From: Eggerthellaceae bacterium
GTDB lineage: Bacteria; Actinomycetota; Coriobacteriia; Coriobacteriales; Eggerthellaceae
NCBI GenBank assembly: GCA_030524475.1
Contig: JAUNGO010000004.1
Span: 10,856-74,855 of the forward strand
Direction of reading: 5' to 3'
DNA length: 64,000 nucleotides
Part shown: piece by piece, positions 47,894-56,401 of the stretch
Numbering within the stretch: the first letter of the stretch is position 1
Layout: every line of letters starts with the position of its first letter
Position numbers and translations under genes: made by a program
Notes under the pieces: model-generated
Databases searched by the model: none
The model's input: the letters and a program-made list of their open reading frames with translations, nothing else
What the model was told of the DNA's origin: nothing

Positions 47894-47940
47894 CGGGGAA
47901 CAAACAGGGGATTCGAACCGAGAGGTCGGATGCCGTGAAG

Positions 47941-47964
47941 AAAACTGCCCGGTGGGCAGTTTTT
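47941..47964 (+). terminator. Terminator-like hairpin in the tRNA-Ser duplication
   Basis: AAAACTGCCC-GGT-GGGCAGTTTT with a further T. Confidence 0.7.
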
Positions 47965-48025
47965 AGGCAGCCGCCCGGGCGCGCTTGCGCGACCGGGTAT
48001 GAGCGCTCGCCGAAGGCGGGCGCGG

Positions 48026-48048
48026 GAATCCCTCCTCCTCCGCCATTT
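48026..48048 (+). repeat. 23-bp direct repeat, copy 2
   Basis: Second copy of the tRNA-Ser(CGA) 3' end, 193 bp downstream, not part of a tRNA. Typical of an att scar. Confidence 0.85.
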
Positions 48049-48057
48049 GAATTTGTG

Positions 48058-48086
48058 AAACTCCCTGCATAGGGAGTTTTTCTTTT
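48058..48086 (+). terminator. Second copy of the tRNA-Ser terminator
   Basis: Same as 47864-47892 with one C-to-T change (G-T pair). Confidence 0.75.
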
Positions 48087-48118
48087 GCCCTCGCGCGTCG
48101 TCGTTTCGTCGAATAGAA

Positions 48119-48134
48119 TGTTTCACGTGAAACA
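48119..48134. other. parS site (exact)
   Basis: Exact 16-mer in a 24-bp palindrome, 28 bp before the small membrane protein. Confidence 0.85.
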
Positions 48135-48162
48135 TTCTTAGCGTGCAAGAAAGGGTTGGGCG

Positions 48163-48360
48163 GTGGAAATCATCATTCAGTTCATCGCCGACTTTTTCGC
48201 AAACCACTTTCCCGAAAGCACGCACGAAGGAGGCATTGATGGGCTGAGCGGCGAAATTGTATCGTGGCTGAAAGCTATTGCTTGGATAATGCTCTTTATT
48301 GTCGCTGGTGCGGCTGCTGTGATTTTTGTTGCTACAGTTGTTCTCTCGCTTAAAACGTAA
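48163..48360 (+). CDS. Small single-pass membrane protein
   Basis: A 65-residue protein from GTG 48163, preceded by AAAGGG with a workable gap. It begins MEIIIQFIADFFANHF, has a Gly-Leu-Ser-Gly turn, and then a hydrophobic helix of about 38-61 (IAWIMLFIVAGAAAVIFVATVVL). No family recognised. A parS-like hairpin at 48439 follows. Its support is the ribosome site, the clean helix and the position between a parS and a hairpin. Confidence 0.5.
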   Translation: MEIIIQFIADFFANHFPESTHEGGIDGLSGEIVSWLKAIAWIMLFIVAGAAAVIFVATVVLSLKT

Positions 48361-48379
48361 CAAAGCCTTATGATGGAAG

Positions 48380-48393
48380 GTGTCGTACGACAC
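48380..48393. promoter_or_regulatory. Palindrome GTGTCGTACGACAC, operator-like
   Basis: Perfect 14-bp palindrome about 160 bp upstream of the NrfD-like gene. Shares TGTCGYACGACA with a palindrome at 51120-51141 upstream of the dms-type operon. Confidence 0.5.
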
Positions 48394-48438
48394 TCACGTT
48401 GGCGCAAACTCTGTCGCGCGTCATTGCCGAAGCGCGAA

Positions 48439-48454
48439 TGTTCCACGTGAAACA
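48439..48454. other. parS site (B. subtilis-type variant)
   Basis: TGTTCCACGTGAAACA fits the relaxed consensus TGTTNCACGTGAAACA and is in a 34-bp palindrome with one mismatch and GC ends, followed by TGTTTT; terminator-like. Confidence 0.75.
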
Positions 48455-48554
48455 TTCGCGCTTGTTTTGCTTGCGACTTTACGCGCGGTTGCTTGCGTGA
48501 AGACGCTGGAAACCAGTGCGTGCAGCCGACGGTCGAGCGAAAGGGGGGGGCGGC

Positions 48555-49481
48555 GTGGCGTTTAGCGAGCTGATCGCGCTCTACCTGTTCCTCGGCGGCG
48601 CGTCCGCCGGCAGCTTCGCCGTAATCTCGTCGATTGACTTGGCCACAGCGTTCGTGCACGCGCGCGATAGGCGTTACGCGCGCACTCCCACGCACTACTT
48701 TGGCAGCCGCTCGCGCTCCGTCACGCAACGGCGCGTCGCGCGGTTGGTGTACTCCGTTGCCTTCGCCATGATCGTTTTAGGCCTGACGTGTCTGTTGGCC
48801 GATCTCGGTCGACCCGATGCGTTCTACATGATATTCCTGTACCCGACCGCCAGCTTCATGTCGCTCGGCGCCTTCGCGCTCGCCTTCCTGGCCATATGCA
48901 TGGCTATTGCGTTGGCTGAGGCGGTGCTCGTACTCAGCCCCGCGTGGGAAAAAGCCGCACTCGTTGCAAAAGCCGCAGGTGTTGTGCTTTCGCTGGTGGT
49001 TATGCTGTACACGGGTATGCTGCTTGAAACGGTCGTTGCCGTTCCGCTGTGGCGTTCGACATGGCTGCCGGTTCTCTTCCTTTTCTCGTCGCTTTCGTGC
49101 GGGTGCGCGGTGGTCCTGATCAGCACGTGTTTTTGCGAGAGCTACGAAGGTATTCGCGCATGGACGCGCAAACTGATCGCGGCCGACGTTGCCGCTGTGG
49201 CGCTCGAAGTCGTGTCTGCCGCGGCGCTGACGATAAGCGTGAACGCGGCAAGTGCCAGCCGCCCGTTCGACGCGCTGCTTGTGGGTGATCAGGCGGGCTT
49301 GTTCTGGCTCGGATTCGTCGGATGCGGTATTCTTGCACCGTTGATGGTTGAGCTGCCCGCGTTGATCGCGCGCAGGAGGCACGCCAGCGGCGTGGTGGCA
49401 GCCATGTCGCTTCTCGTGTTGGTCGGCGGCTTTTGCCTGAGGCTTGCGTTGGTGAACGCGGGCGTTCAGGTCGCGGTTTAG
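48555..49481 (+). CDS. NrfD/PsrC-like polysulfide reductase membrane subunit
   Basis: A 308-residue multi-pass protein. The start is GTG 48555 after a G8 tract that acts as ribosome site. It fits NrfD/PsrC: LIALYLFLGGASAGSFAVISSIDL near the N-terminus and about nine hydrophobic segments. Such proteins oxidise quinols and pass electrons to an iron-sulfur subunit. No iron-sulfur or catalytic partner follows directly; the next genes are GntR and slipin. It may work with the oxidoreductase at 51466-55476, or be an orphan. Confidence 0.8.
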   Translation: MAFSELIALYLFLGGASAGSFAVISSIDLATAFVHARDRRYARTPTHYFGSRSRSVTQRRVARLVYSVAFAMIVLGLTCLLADLGRPDAFYMIFLYPTASFMSLGAFALAFLAICMAIALAEAVLVLSPAWEKAALVAKAAGVVLSLVVMLYTGMLLETVVAVPLWRSTWLPVLFLFSSLSCGCAVVLISTCFCESYEGIRAWTRKLIAADVAAVALEVVSAAALTISVNAASASRPFDALLVGDQAGLFWLGFVGCGILAPLMVELPALIARRRHASGVVAAMSLLVLVGGFCLRLALVNAGVQVAV

Positions 49482-49538
49482 GCCGCGTGGCGCGGCGGGT
49501 TCGAAGTTTAACGGTTAAGGGAAGGTGCGCGCGAGACG

Positions 49539-49952
49539 GTGGCGAAGGACATACCGACATTCACGTTCGACAGCCAAAGTGACCTTCCGCTGTGGGTGCA
49601 ACTGCGCGACCGCATGATATTCCTTATCAACTCGGGGTTCTATCAACCGGGGGAGAAGCTGCCCACGGTGCGGAAATATGCGGCCGACCTGCATATTGCG
49701 TACAACACGGTGAGCAAGGCGTACATGGGGCTCGAGCGCGACGGCTACGTGACAACCGTGCGCGGCAGCGGCGTGTTCGTCAACGATTTGACGTCGCTTC
49801 CGCAAAGCGGCGGGCAAATCGATATGCTGGTTGAGGACTTTGTGAAGAGTTGCCTCGAAGAAGGCATGACCTACGACGACATACCCAAACTCGTATCCAA
49901 GCACATTCGGAAGATGAAGAGGGATTATGAGGAGAAACAGCAGGGATCGTGA
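49539..49952 (+). CDS. GntR family transcriptional regulator (YtrA type)
   Basis: A 137-residue regulator with only the winged HTH of GntR and a short helical tail, as in YtrA-type proteins. Residues DLPLWVQLRDRMIFLINSG and YQPGEKLPTVRKYAADLHIAYNTVSKAYMGLERDGYV, with VRGSGVFV, form the DNA-binding domain. GTG 49539 is the start. It overlaps the slipin gene by 26 bp. It may act on the shared TGTCGYACGACA palindromes; that is inference. Confidence 0.88.
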   Translation: MAKDIPTFTFDSQSDLPLWVQLRDRMIFLINSGFYQPGEKLPTVRKYAADLHIAYNTVSKAYMGLERDGYVTTVRGSGVFVNDLTSLPQSGGQIDMLVEDFVKSCLEEGMTYDDIPKLVSKHIRKMKRDYEEKQQGS

Positions 49953-50973
49953 GTGGCGAGACGAGCACGTCTCCCATGTGGGGCGCAGCGAGCGGGACTC
50001 GTATCGCCGGTCGGAGATGGAATTCGGCGTGGCGGCGGATGCCTACCGCTCGGATCCGAGTCGAAAGGCCACGCGCAACGGCGCGGTGATGATCACCGTC
50101 GTGTTGGCGCTGGTTGCGTTTGCGGCGGTTTTGGCGCTGTGGTTCGCGGTAGCGGGTGAGCTCAGCGTGGCGGGCATCGCCGTGGCTCTGGTGGTGGGGC
50201 TTGCCGTTCTGTCGTCGGTGCACGTGTGCCTGGAGTGGGAGCGCGTGGTGGTCATGCGCCTGGGCCGCTTCAATCGCTTGGCGGGGCCGGGGCTGTTCTT
50301 CACCATCCCGCTCGTCGAGTTTTGCACGCTACGCGTCGACCAGCGCACCACGGCCACGCCGTTCGGCGCTGAAGAGGCGTTGACGAGCGACTTGGTGCCG
50401 CTCGACGTCGACGCCGTGCTGTTTTGGATGATCTGGGACCCCGAGAAGGCGTGCATGGAGGTGGACGACTGCCGCTTCGCCGTGGCGCTGACGGCGCAAA
50501 CGGCGCTGCGCGACGCCATCGGGCGGGCGTCGGTTTCGAATGTGGTGATGCGTCGGCATCAGCTTGACCAGGAACTTCAAGAGGCCGTCGAGGCGAAGGT
50601 GACCGACTGGGGCATCACGGTGCTGTCGGTTGAGGTGCGCGACATCATTATTCCGAAGGAGCTGCAGGGCGTTATGTCGCTTGAGGCGCAGGCCGAGTGC
50701 CGCAAGAACGCGCGTATCACGCTGATGGAGGCTGAGCGCGACGTGTCGGCCATTTTGCAAGAGGTTGCGGAAACCTACGAGCACGACGAGACGGCGCTTG
50801 CCCTGCGCAAGATTCACCTGGTGTACGAGGGGATGCAGGACAACGAAGGCACCGTGGTGGTGCCGAGCGCCTACAGCGAGGGATTCACGCTCGACCCGAA
50901 CAAGGCGGCGGGGAACGCCTCGGCGGGCGCGGGCAGCTCGGGGATGGGCACAGGAGCGGGCGTCGGCGCGTAG
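49927..50973 (+). CDS. Slipin (SPFH/band 7, stomatin-like) protein
   Basis: A 348-residue membrane protein. ATG 49927 follows AGAGGGATT inside the end of the gntR gene. After a polar N-terminal part of about 50 residues, two hydrophobic helices lie at about 52-75 and 79-101. The SPFH core follows with ERVVVMRLGRFNRLAGPGLFFTIPLVE and VDQRTTATPF, then a helical stalk (ELQGVMSLEAQAECRKNARITLMEAERDV). It ends in a Gly/Ser-rich tail. Homologues form membrane microdomain cages. Translation is coupled to GntR. Confidence 0.88.
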   Translation: MRRNSRDREWRDEHVSHVGRSERDSYRRSEMEFGVAADAYRSDPSRKATRNGAVMITVVLALVAFAAVLALWFAVAGELSVAGIAVALVVGLAVLSSVHVCLEWERVVVMRLGRFNRLAGPGLFFTIPLVEFCTLRVDQRTTATPFGAEEALTSDLVPLDVDAVLFWMIWDPEKACMEVDDCRFAVALTAQTALRDAIGRASVSNVVMRRHQLDQELQEAVEAKVTDWGITVLSVEVRDIIIPKELQGVMSLEAQAECRKNARITLMEAERDVSAILQEVAETYEHDETALALRKIHLVYEGMQDNEGTVVVPSAYSEGFTLDPNKAAGNASAGAGSSGMGTGAGVGA

Positions 50974-51465
50974 CGTGTGCGTGCGGCGGGCGCGGGCGGC
51001 GCAGCGGGCGCGGGCGCAGGAGCGCACGTCGGCGCGTAGTGCGTGCGTGCGGCGGCGCGGCGTAAGGCGCGCATACCGCGCGAGCCCCCATTATCCCTAA
51101 AATAAAATAACAGTTCGGTAAAATTGTCGCACGACAATTTTTGTATAACTCTCAGTGGAGGGATTTGGCCGATTTCCTGCAAGACGCATATCTGGCAACA
51201 CGGCACGCACCGCGCCCGCGCAGACGCAACGCAATCGGGCGCTCGAGCGCGCAACGCATGCGCCCGCGACGCAACCGGGCAAGTGCGCCAACAACGCGCG
51301 GCCGTCGCGCAAGCGAGAAACACGGCACGCACTGCGCCCGCGCCACGCGCAGGTGCAAGAGGGGTAGCGCACCGCGTTTGACCAGATGAAACGCACGTCG
51401 TAATGACGCGCGTAGTCAGCACGCGCTCGCGGCAAGCGGGCGCATGGAAAAGAGGAGGCTAAAGC
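50974..51465. other. Intergenic region with operator-like palindrome (492 bp)
   Basis: 50974-51060 is GC-rich and repeats the end of the slipin gene. 51090-51160 is AT-rich, holding the palindrome 51120-51141 and TATAAC at 51144-51149. 51180-51380 is GC-rich low complexity with a 25-bp repeat, one mismatch (51197-51221 and 51319-51343). No gene is supported. Confidence 0.6.
51120..51141. promoter_or_regulatory. Palindrome around TGTCGCACGACA, operator-like
   Basis: Arms AAAATTGTCG and CGACAATTTT (10 bp each, 2-nt centre), followed by TATAAC (51144-51149), a possible -10 box. Shares its core with 48380-48393. Confidence 0.55.
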
Positions 51466-52239
51466 ATGGAGCTCGTATCCCTGTATCTGTTCACCCTGCT
51501 GGGCGGCATGGCGGCGGGCGCTTACGTATTCGAGACGTGCCTGCGGCGTCAGCGCACGGGCGCTCGACCGTGGCTCGTTCCCCTGGTCGTCGTCATCTTG
51601 TTCGCTGTGGGCGTTATCGCTGCGGCAACGCACGTCCACAGCATTCCGCGCGCCGTCCAATCGCTGTTCGGCGGCACGGTCAACTTCGGCGCGGGCATGA
51701 CGCAAGAGGTAGTCGTCGCGGCGCTCTTCCTGATTCTGGCGCTCATCGACATGATCGTCACGTTTGCGAAGAAAGAAAGCCCGTTCGCGCTGCGCGTGGT
51801 GGGCGCGGTGGTTGCCGTTGTTTGCATGGTCATGATGGGCTTGGCCTATACCGACGTCTACGGCGTGACGGTGTGGACGAACGCCCCGGCGACGGTGCTC
51901 GCGTTCCTCGCGGGCGACCTCGCGATGGGCCTGGCGCTCTACACGGTGATCGACGAGAAAACGTACGCCGAGAAAACGCTGCGCTACATCTCGATCGCGG
52001 TGAACGCGGTGCTCGCGGTGGCGCTTGGGCTTGAGGTTGCGGCGTTCGTCGCCGCTGGATGTGATCCGATTCTGCAGGTGGTTGGGCTGGTTGTGGCCCC
52101 GGTCGCGTCGATCGTGCTGGCGGCGCTTTCGGCGAAGGGCTCAAACGGGAAGGCGTTCGCCGTCGGCGTGTGCGTCGTCTCGATTGCCGGCGTCGCCCTT
52201 GCCCGCTACGCGTTCTACGCAGCCTGCATGGTTCTTTAG
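51466..52239 (+). CDS. DmsC-type membrane anchor of a DMSO-reductase-family enzyme
   Basis: A 257-residue membrane protein with about eight hydrophobic segments, opening MELVSLYLFTLLGGMAAGAYVFE. It fits DmsC anchors, which bind menaquinol and connect to DmsAB. ATG 51466 follows GAGGAGGCTAAAGC. The catalytic subunit follows after 17 bp. Operon: anchor, catalytic, iron-sulfur, chaperone, radical SAM. Confidence 0.85.
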   Translation: MELVSLYLFTLLGGMAAGAYVFETCLRRQRTGARPWLVPLVVVILFAVGVIAAATHVHSIPRAVQSLFGGTVNFGAGMTQEVVVAALFLILALIDMIVTFAKKESPFALRVVGAVVAVVCMVMMGLAYTDVYGVTVWTNAPATVLAFLAGDLAMGLALYTVIDEKTYAEKTLRYISIAVNAVLAVALGLEVAAFVAAGCDPILQVVGLVVAPVASIVLAALSAKGSNGKAFAVGVCVVSIAGVALARYAFYAACMVL

Positions 52240-52256
52240 GTGAAGGGGGAATTATC

Positions 52257-54872
52257 GTGAGCATTCAATCGAAGAATATGTCGCGCCGCGGATTCCTGGG
52301 AGCCTCTGCGGCGGTGGCGGCCAGCGTCGCTGCGCTGTCGGCCACAGGTTGCTCGTCCGAGTCGAGCCTTGAAGCCACCGGGAAGCACCAGCTGCCGACC
52401 GACCCGGCAACCGACGGCGAATGGGTTGCCGCGGCTTGCTGGCACAACTGCGGCGGCCGCTGCGTGAACAAGGTTATGGTGAAAGACGGAGCAGTCGTTC
52501 GCCAGAAGACCGACGACTCGCATGAGGACACGCCCGAGTACCCGCAGCAGCGTGGCTGCGTGCGCGGCAAGGCCCAGCAGCAACAGTGCTTCGGGGCCGA
52601 CCGCATTCTGCATCCGCTCAAGCGCAAGGGCTGGCAGCCTGGCGGCGGCGCGAACTCCAACGGCGCGATGCGCGGCAAAGACGAATGGGAAGTGATCAGC
52701 TGGGACGAGGCCATCAGCTTGGCGTGCCAGGAAATCAAGCGCATCAGCGACGAGTTGGGCCCGACGGGCTTTTACTGCAAGTCGCCCGACGCCAGTATCA
52801 ATCTGATGTGCGGCTGCGTGCGCGGCTGGGACACCACCTCGCACGGCACGTACACGCTCGGCTGTGACATGATCGGCTTGCCCGACACCGACTGCGGCAA
52901 GGCAAACGACCGCTTCGACCTGCCGAACGCCGACTACATCATTCTGTATTCGTCGAACCCCACGTGGTCGGCTGCCGGCACGCCGACGTACTACTTCATT
53001 CAGGCGAAGGAGTCGGGCACGAAGTTCGTGTCGGTCGACCCGCTCTACAACGCCTCGGCGCAGATGCTCGACGCCGACTGGATTCCCGTGCGCAACGGCT
53101 GCGACATGGCGTTCATGCTGGCGACGGCCTACGAAATGCTGCGCCTTGACGAGGAAGAAGGCGACATTGTCGATTGGGACTTCCTGCACACCTACACGGT
53201 GGGCTTCGACGCCGAGAGCATGCCTGCCGACGCGGCGCTCAACGAGAACCTGAAAGACTACATCTTGGGAACGTACGACGGCACGCCCAAGACGCCTGAG
53301 TGGGCCGAGCCGATCTGCGGCGTGTCGCCTGAGCAGGTAACCGCGTTCGCGCGCATTCTGGGAAAGAAGAACAAGACCATGCTGCTGCACAACTACGGCA
53401 TGGTGCGCTGCAACGGCGCCGAGATGATTCCCCAGATGCTCATGGCGCTTGGCGCGATGGGCGGACATATGGGCAAGTCGGGGCACGCGACGGGCGGCAA
53501 CTACCACGCCAACGCGGGTAACTACGGGTCGAACCTGGTTTCTGCCGGCAGCGCGAAGCTGCCCAAGACCACCAACCCGTGCTCGACGGGCGTGCGCCAG
53601 CCGCAGCTGTACGAGCTTATCTTGAACGGCGGCGGTAGCTTTCTCGACGTGTCGAATGCATACGCCAGCTTCCATGAGCCTATCCCCACGACGCTGGGCC
53701 CCATCAAGGGCATCTTCCACGTGACCGATGCCACGCTGCAAACGTCGCTGCACCAGAAGGTGGGCATCGAGGCGCACCGCGCGGTCGATTTCGTGCTCAC
53801 GCGCGCGCAGTTCATGACCACCAACGCACGGTACTCCGACATTATTCTGCCGGTGACCACCGAATGGGAGCGCGTCGGGTCGGTAACCACGTGCAACCGC
53901 GAGTTCGTGTACTGCTACTCGCAGGTGACCGAGCCGCTCGGCGAGGCGAAAACCGACCAGGAGATCAGCACGTTGCTGCTTGAGGGCATGGGCATCGACC
54001 CGGCGCTGGCCTACGGCGGCAAGTCCGAGAAGCAGCAGTTCTTCGAGCAAATCGCCGGCAGCAAGGTGATGGGAGACGACGGCAAGATGGGACCGCTCGT
54101 GACCATCACCGAGGCCGATATTACGAAGTGGGGCGTGGAAGGCACCGCGCAGCAAGGCGTGGTAACGATCGACGAGTTCGTGAAGAACGGCGGTTACCAG
54201 TTTAAGCGCACTTCCGGCGACGGCCATGGGTTCATCGGCTACAAGGACTTCATCGACGACCCCGAGGGCAAGCCGCTGTCGAGTAAGTCGGGCAAGCTGG
54301 AGATTTACTGCCAGGCGCGTTATGACCTTATGGCGTCGTTCGAATACGAAGGCATTGACCAGTTCAAGCCGTACCCCACTTACGTGGTGCCGTGCGTGGG
54401 CTACGAGTCGACGTTCGCGAACGGCAAGGTGGACGGCGAGAAGGGCGAGTTCCCCTTCCTCATGTACAACCCGCACTACCTGCGTCGCTCGCACTCGGTG
54501 TTCGACAATTGCCCGTGGCTGCGCGAGACGTGGGAGAACCCGGTGTTCTTGAGCCGCGAAGACGCTGAGGCGAAGGGCATTGCGGAAGGCGACACGGTGC
54601 TCATCACCACGCCGGCGGGCCAAGGTCTGCGTCGCGCCGCGCTGATGGACGTGCTCATGCCGGGTGTTGTGGGCGTTCCGCACGGAGCGTGGGTCGACGT
54701 CGATGAAGAGACGGGCATCGACCGCGCTGGCTCGGACAACTACCTGATCGGTGCCGAGTTCGGCGGCATGGGCGTGTCGGGCTACAACAACCAGATTTGC
54801 AACATCGAGAAGTACACGGGCGAGAAGCTCGGGCGCGACTGCGACCTGCCGGCTCGCTGGAGTGAGAAATAA
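52257..54872 (+). CDS. Molybdopterin oxidoreductase catalytic subunit (DmsA-like), Tat-exported
   Basis: An 871-residue member of the DMSO reductase family. GTG 52257 begins MSIQSKNMSRRGFLGASAAV, a twin-arginine signal with SRRGFLG, ending at ATGC, which is lipobox-like. A [4Fe-4S] site is formed by C-x3-C-x3-C in CWHNCGGRC plus C in GCVRGKAQ. The bis-MGD regions include GCVRGWDTTSHGTYTLGCD and GGHMGKSGHATGG. The substrate (DMSO, TMAO or another oxidant) cannot be told. Electrons come from the anchor and iron-sulfur subunit. Exported to the outer face of the membrane. Confidence 0.92.
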   Translation: MSIQSKNMSRRGFLGASAAVAASVAALSATGCSSESSLEATGKHQLPTDPATDGEWVAAACWHNCGGRCVNKVMVKDGAVVRQKTDDSHEDTPEYPQQRGCVRGKAQQQQCFGADRILHPLKRKGWQPGGGANSNGAMRGKDEWEVISWDEAISLACQEIKRISDELGPTGFYCKSPDASINLMCGCVRGWDTTSHGTYTLGCDMIGLPDTDCGKANDRFDLPNADYIILYSSNPTWSAAGTPTYYFIQAKESGTKFVSVDPLYNASAQMLDADWIPVRNGCDMAFMLATAYEMLRLDEEEGDIVDWDFLHTYTVGFDAESMPADAALNENLKDYILGTYDGTPKTPEWAEPICGVSPEQVTAFARILGKKNKTMLLHNYGMVRCNGAEMIPQMLMALGAMGGHMGKSGHATGGNYHANAGNYGSNLVSAGSAKLPKTTNPCSTGVRQPQLYELILNGGGSFLDVSNAYASFHEPIPTTLGPIKGIFHVTDATLQTSLHQKVGIEAHRAVDFVLTRAQFMTTNARYSDIILPVTTEWERVGSVTTCNREFVYCYSQVTEPLGEAKTDQEISTLLLEGMGIDPALAYGGKSEKQQFFEQIAGSKVMGDDGKMGPLVTITEADITKWGVEGTAQQGVVTIDEFVKNGGYQFKRTSGDGHGFIGYKDFIDDPEGKPLSSKSGKLEIYCQARYDLMASFEYEGIDQFKPYPTYVVPCVGYESTFANGKVDGEKGEFPFLMYNPHYLRRSHSVFDNCPWLRETWENPVFLSREDAEAKGIAEGDTVLITTPAGQGLRRAALMDVLMPGVVGVPHGAWVDVDEETGIDRAGSDNYLIGAEFGGMGVSGYNNQICNIEKYTGEKLGRDCDLPARWSEK

Positions 54873-54897
54873 CGGCTGCGGGTAAGGAGATAAAACC

Positions 54898-55476
54898 ATG
54901 AGCGTTGGATTCTATTTGGATCAAAACCGCTGCACGGGCTGCCGCGCCTGCCAAGTTGCGTGCAAGGACAAAAACCGCCTGGAAGTGGGCATCGTCTACC
55001 GCGAGGCGCACACCTACACGGTAGGCGCGTTCCCCGCCACCAAGGCATACAGCTACTCGTTCGGGTGCAACCACTGCGAAAACGCGGTGTGCCTGAACAA
55101 CTGCCCGACGGGTGCCATTTACCGGGCCGCCGACGGCACGGTCATTCAGGACCAAAGCCTGTGCATCGGTTGCCGTATGTGCGTGATGAGCTGCCCCTAC
55201 GGCCAGCCGAAGTTCTTCCCCGAGAAGGGCGTGTCGGGCAAATGCGACGGGTGCTACGGCCTGCGCGAGGCCGGCAACGAGCCTGCGTGCGTGGCGGGCT
55301 GCCCCAACCGCGCGTTGATGTTCGGCGACATGGAGAAGCTGCGCGCCGAGTTCGGGCCTGATCTGGACGAGGGAAGCATTGCGGTTCTGCCCTCGCCGGC
55401 CGAGACGCAGCCGAACGTACTGATTCGTGCGAAGGAATGTGCCTTCGACGAGGACTATCACGAGCTGAATTGGTAG
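54898..55476 (+). CDS. 4Fe-4S ferredoxin-type electron-transfer subunit (DmsB-like)
   Basis: A 192-residue protein with 16 cysteines in four cluster motifs: CTGCRACQVAC, CNHCENAVCLNNCPTG, CIGCRMCVMSCPYG and CDGCYGLREAGNEPACVAGCPN. This matches DmsB/NrfC. It carries electrons from the anchor to the molybdenum subunit. ATG 54898 follows GGTAAGGAGATAAAACC. Confidence 0.93.
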   Translation: MSVGFYLDQNRCTGCRACQVACKDKNRLEVGIVYREAHTYTVGAFPATKAYSYSFGCNHCENAVCLNNCPTGAIYRAADGTVIQDQSLCIGCRMCVMSCPYGQPKFFPEKGVSGKCDGCYGLREAGNEPACVAGCPNRALMFGDMEKLRAEFGPDLDEGSIAVLPSPAETQPNVLIRAKECAFDEDYHELNW

Positions 55477-55570
55477 CGGGTTGGTAGAAAGCCCGTTTGA
55501 GCCGCTGCGTTGCCGTTCCCTCCGCAGCGCAGCGGCTTCTTTGGGGCGGTTTCCTCGTTTGCGGGCGCGA

Positions 55571-55586
55571 TGTTTCACGTGAAACA
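55571..55586. other. parS site (exact)
   Basis: Exact 16-mer in the DmsB-TorD gap. Confidence 0.85.
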
Positions 55587-55649
55587 TTTTGTTCGTAGGT
55601 TGTGGGTTGTAAGTTGCTGAAGAGGCCGAGAGGCGAAAGAGGGGTTGGT

Positions 55650-56384
55650 ATGGCTGACTACGAGCGCGAACGCGAGATTGGTATGCTGCTGGCGCGGCGG
55701 GCGTATGCCTACAGCTTGCTGCACGTGGTGTTTGGCGGCGAGCCTGATGCGGAAACGGTGGTGCAGATGTTTGGCGAGCAGGCGAGCGCGTCGTTGCCGA
55801 CGTTTGGGCGCGCCGACCGCGCCGACCGAGTTGCGTGCGCGGCTCGCGTTGACCGCGCCGACCGCGGGCATTCCTGCAGCGGCAGCGCCGGCCTCGACGC
55901 AAGCGACCCGGCCTTGGTCGAGACGCTGCGTTCCGACTACGCTAGGCTGTTCTTGGTGCCGGGCGACGCGTACGTTCATCCGTGGGAGTCGCCGTACGTG
56001 GGCAAGGAGTCGATGCTTTTTCAGGAAAGCACGCTCGACGTGCGCACGTTTTACCACGAGGCGGGGTTCAAACTGCAAGCGGAAAAGCACTTCCCTGACG
56101 ACCACATAGCCGCCATGATGGACTTCATGGGGCGCTTGAGCCAGTCTGCGTACGAGGCGTTCGCCGACGGCGACGACGCTGAGGCGGCACGCGTGCTGGG
56201 TGTTCAGCGCTCGTTTGCTGAAAAGCATCTGTTGACGTGGGTCGATGCGTTTGCTGAGAAGGTTGCCGAAAACGATGTCCATGCGTGCTATGCTGCTTTC
56301 GCCGCCGACATGGCGGCGTTCGTGCGGCTCGATTGCGCGCAGGTCGAAAGCCTTGCGAAGGAGCTTGCCGCACCTCAGGAGTAG
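55650..56384 (+). CDS. TorD/DmsD-family redox enzyme maturation chaperone
   Basis: A 244-residue helical protein. The conserved part has LRSDYARLFLVPGDAYVHPWESPYVGKESMLFQEST, and a C-terminal helix bundle. It binds the Tat signal of the catalytic subunit and holds it for cofactor insertion. ATG 55650 follows GAGGGGTTGGT; the frame is open from 55602. An insert of about 52-85 (Ala/Arg/Asp-rich) is specific to this protein. Confidence 0.88.
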   Translation: MADYEREREIGMLLARRAYAYSLLHVVFGGEPDAETVVQMFGEQASASLPTFGRADRADRVACAARVDRADRGHSCSGSAGLDASDPALVETLRSDYARLFLVPGDAYVHPWESPYVGKESMLFQESTLDVRTFYHEAGFKLQAEKHFPDDHIAAMMDFMGRLSQSAYEAFADGDDAEAARVLGVQRSFAEKHLLTWVDAFAEKVAENDVHACYAAFAADMAAFVRLDCAQVESLAKELAAPQE

Positions 56385-56401
56385 GTTCTCAAGGGGGCTG
56401 C

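Noticed and set aside
48026-48048. Second tRNA-Ser copy
   Set aside because: Only the 3' end is present; no D-arm or anticodon arm.
47440-48393. 317-residue open frame crossing two tRNA genes
   Set aside because: Runs antisense through both tRNA-Ser genes and two terminators; no family.
52236-54899. 887-residue open frame opposite the molybdopterin enzyme gene
   Set aside because: Antisense shadow with Arg/His/Val-rich composition; the plus strand has clear motifs and ribosome sites.
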